From Thiobacillus sp. UBA6205 (lineage in GTDB: Bacteria; Pseudomonadota; Gammaproteobacteria; Burkholderiales; Thiobacillaceae), in contig DISR01000065.1 in NCBI GenBank assembly GCA_002421825.1, positions 293 to 48,074 of the forward strand: a stretch of 47,782 bases of DNA, written 5' to 3'. Position 1 is the first letter of the stretch, and each line of letters begins with the position of its first letter. Shown one piece after another: positions 47,763 to 47,782 of this stretch. Below the pieces are notes generated by a model. It was not told the origin of the DNA. It made no database searches and saw only the letters and a program-made list of their open reading frames with translations. A program made the position numbers and the translations under genes.

Positions 47763-47782
47763 CCTTCCCCTTGTTTTTCGTC

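Noticed and set aside
47630..47782. Coding sequence at the right edge of the window
   Set aside because: The edge consists of the TTTTGCC repeat and about 20 further bases. No supported gene starts or ends there.

Overview
The window is GC-rich DNA (roughly 60-65 % by eye), densely packed with genes. The gene content suggests a betaproteobacterium, most likely a Nitrosomonadales-type autotroph or its relative. This rests on the combination of an rsxABCDGE-nth cluster, CNP1-like, DUF1841 and DUF4202 proteins, a class 2 dihydroorotate dehydrogenase, a CZB-GGDEF cyclase and a TPR/SEC-C sulfotransferase. The genus cannot be fixed from sequence reading alone. No rRNA, tRNA, CRISPR array or transposase was seen.

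Layout. 1-7.5 kb, minus strand: the 5' part of aroC, a 1685-residue inverse-autotransporter-like protein whose passenger is about 30 short repeats, a small GNAT-like protein and a secreted six-EF-hand protein. 7.7-14.5 kb: a TPR-sulfotransferase (plus strand), convergent with a minus-strand group of M17 aminopeptidase, two paralogous ATP-grasp proteins and a GT4 glycosyltransferase. This looks like an uncharacterised modification locus. 14.5-20.4 kb: a pyruvate-dehydrogenase-type operon of E1 alpha, E1 beta and one E2-E3 fusion polypeptide. Repeats sit at every junction, including an inverted-repeat cassette carrying a four-helix-bundle gene. 20.4-26.7 kb: a MerB-like protein, a zinc-sensing diguanylate cyclase, prfC, pyrD and kup. 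The apparent start codon of kup is ATA.

26.7-30.9 kb is a small defence island: a winged-helix/MNT nucleotidyltransferase preceded by a four-half-site operator, an overlapping HEPN-like partner, and a type IIG restriction-modification enzyme. The specificity segment of that enzyme is conspicuously AT-rich. 31-38.9 kb: ald, then rsxABCDGE (an electron-transport complex), a 50-residue basic protein, nth and DUF1841. A palindromic repeat splits the rsx operon between rsxC and rsxD. 38.9-47.8 kb: an SRPBCC-fold exported protein, a SulP transporter coupled to a PduO-type adenosyltransferase, DUF4202, proB with a CNP1-like gene, rlmM with an upstream coupled small ORF, an Ala/Pro/Glu-rich lipoprotein, and a class I aminotransferase.

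The most distinctive non-genic signal is a set of intergenic palindromes. Their arms are built from short tandem units (TTTTGCC, GAGGACA, TTAGGGG and others), and at least two of them occur as related pairs inside this window. Together with a 271-bp two-hairpin element carrying 14-bp terminal inverted repeats, they occupy many of the operon junctions.
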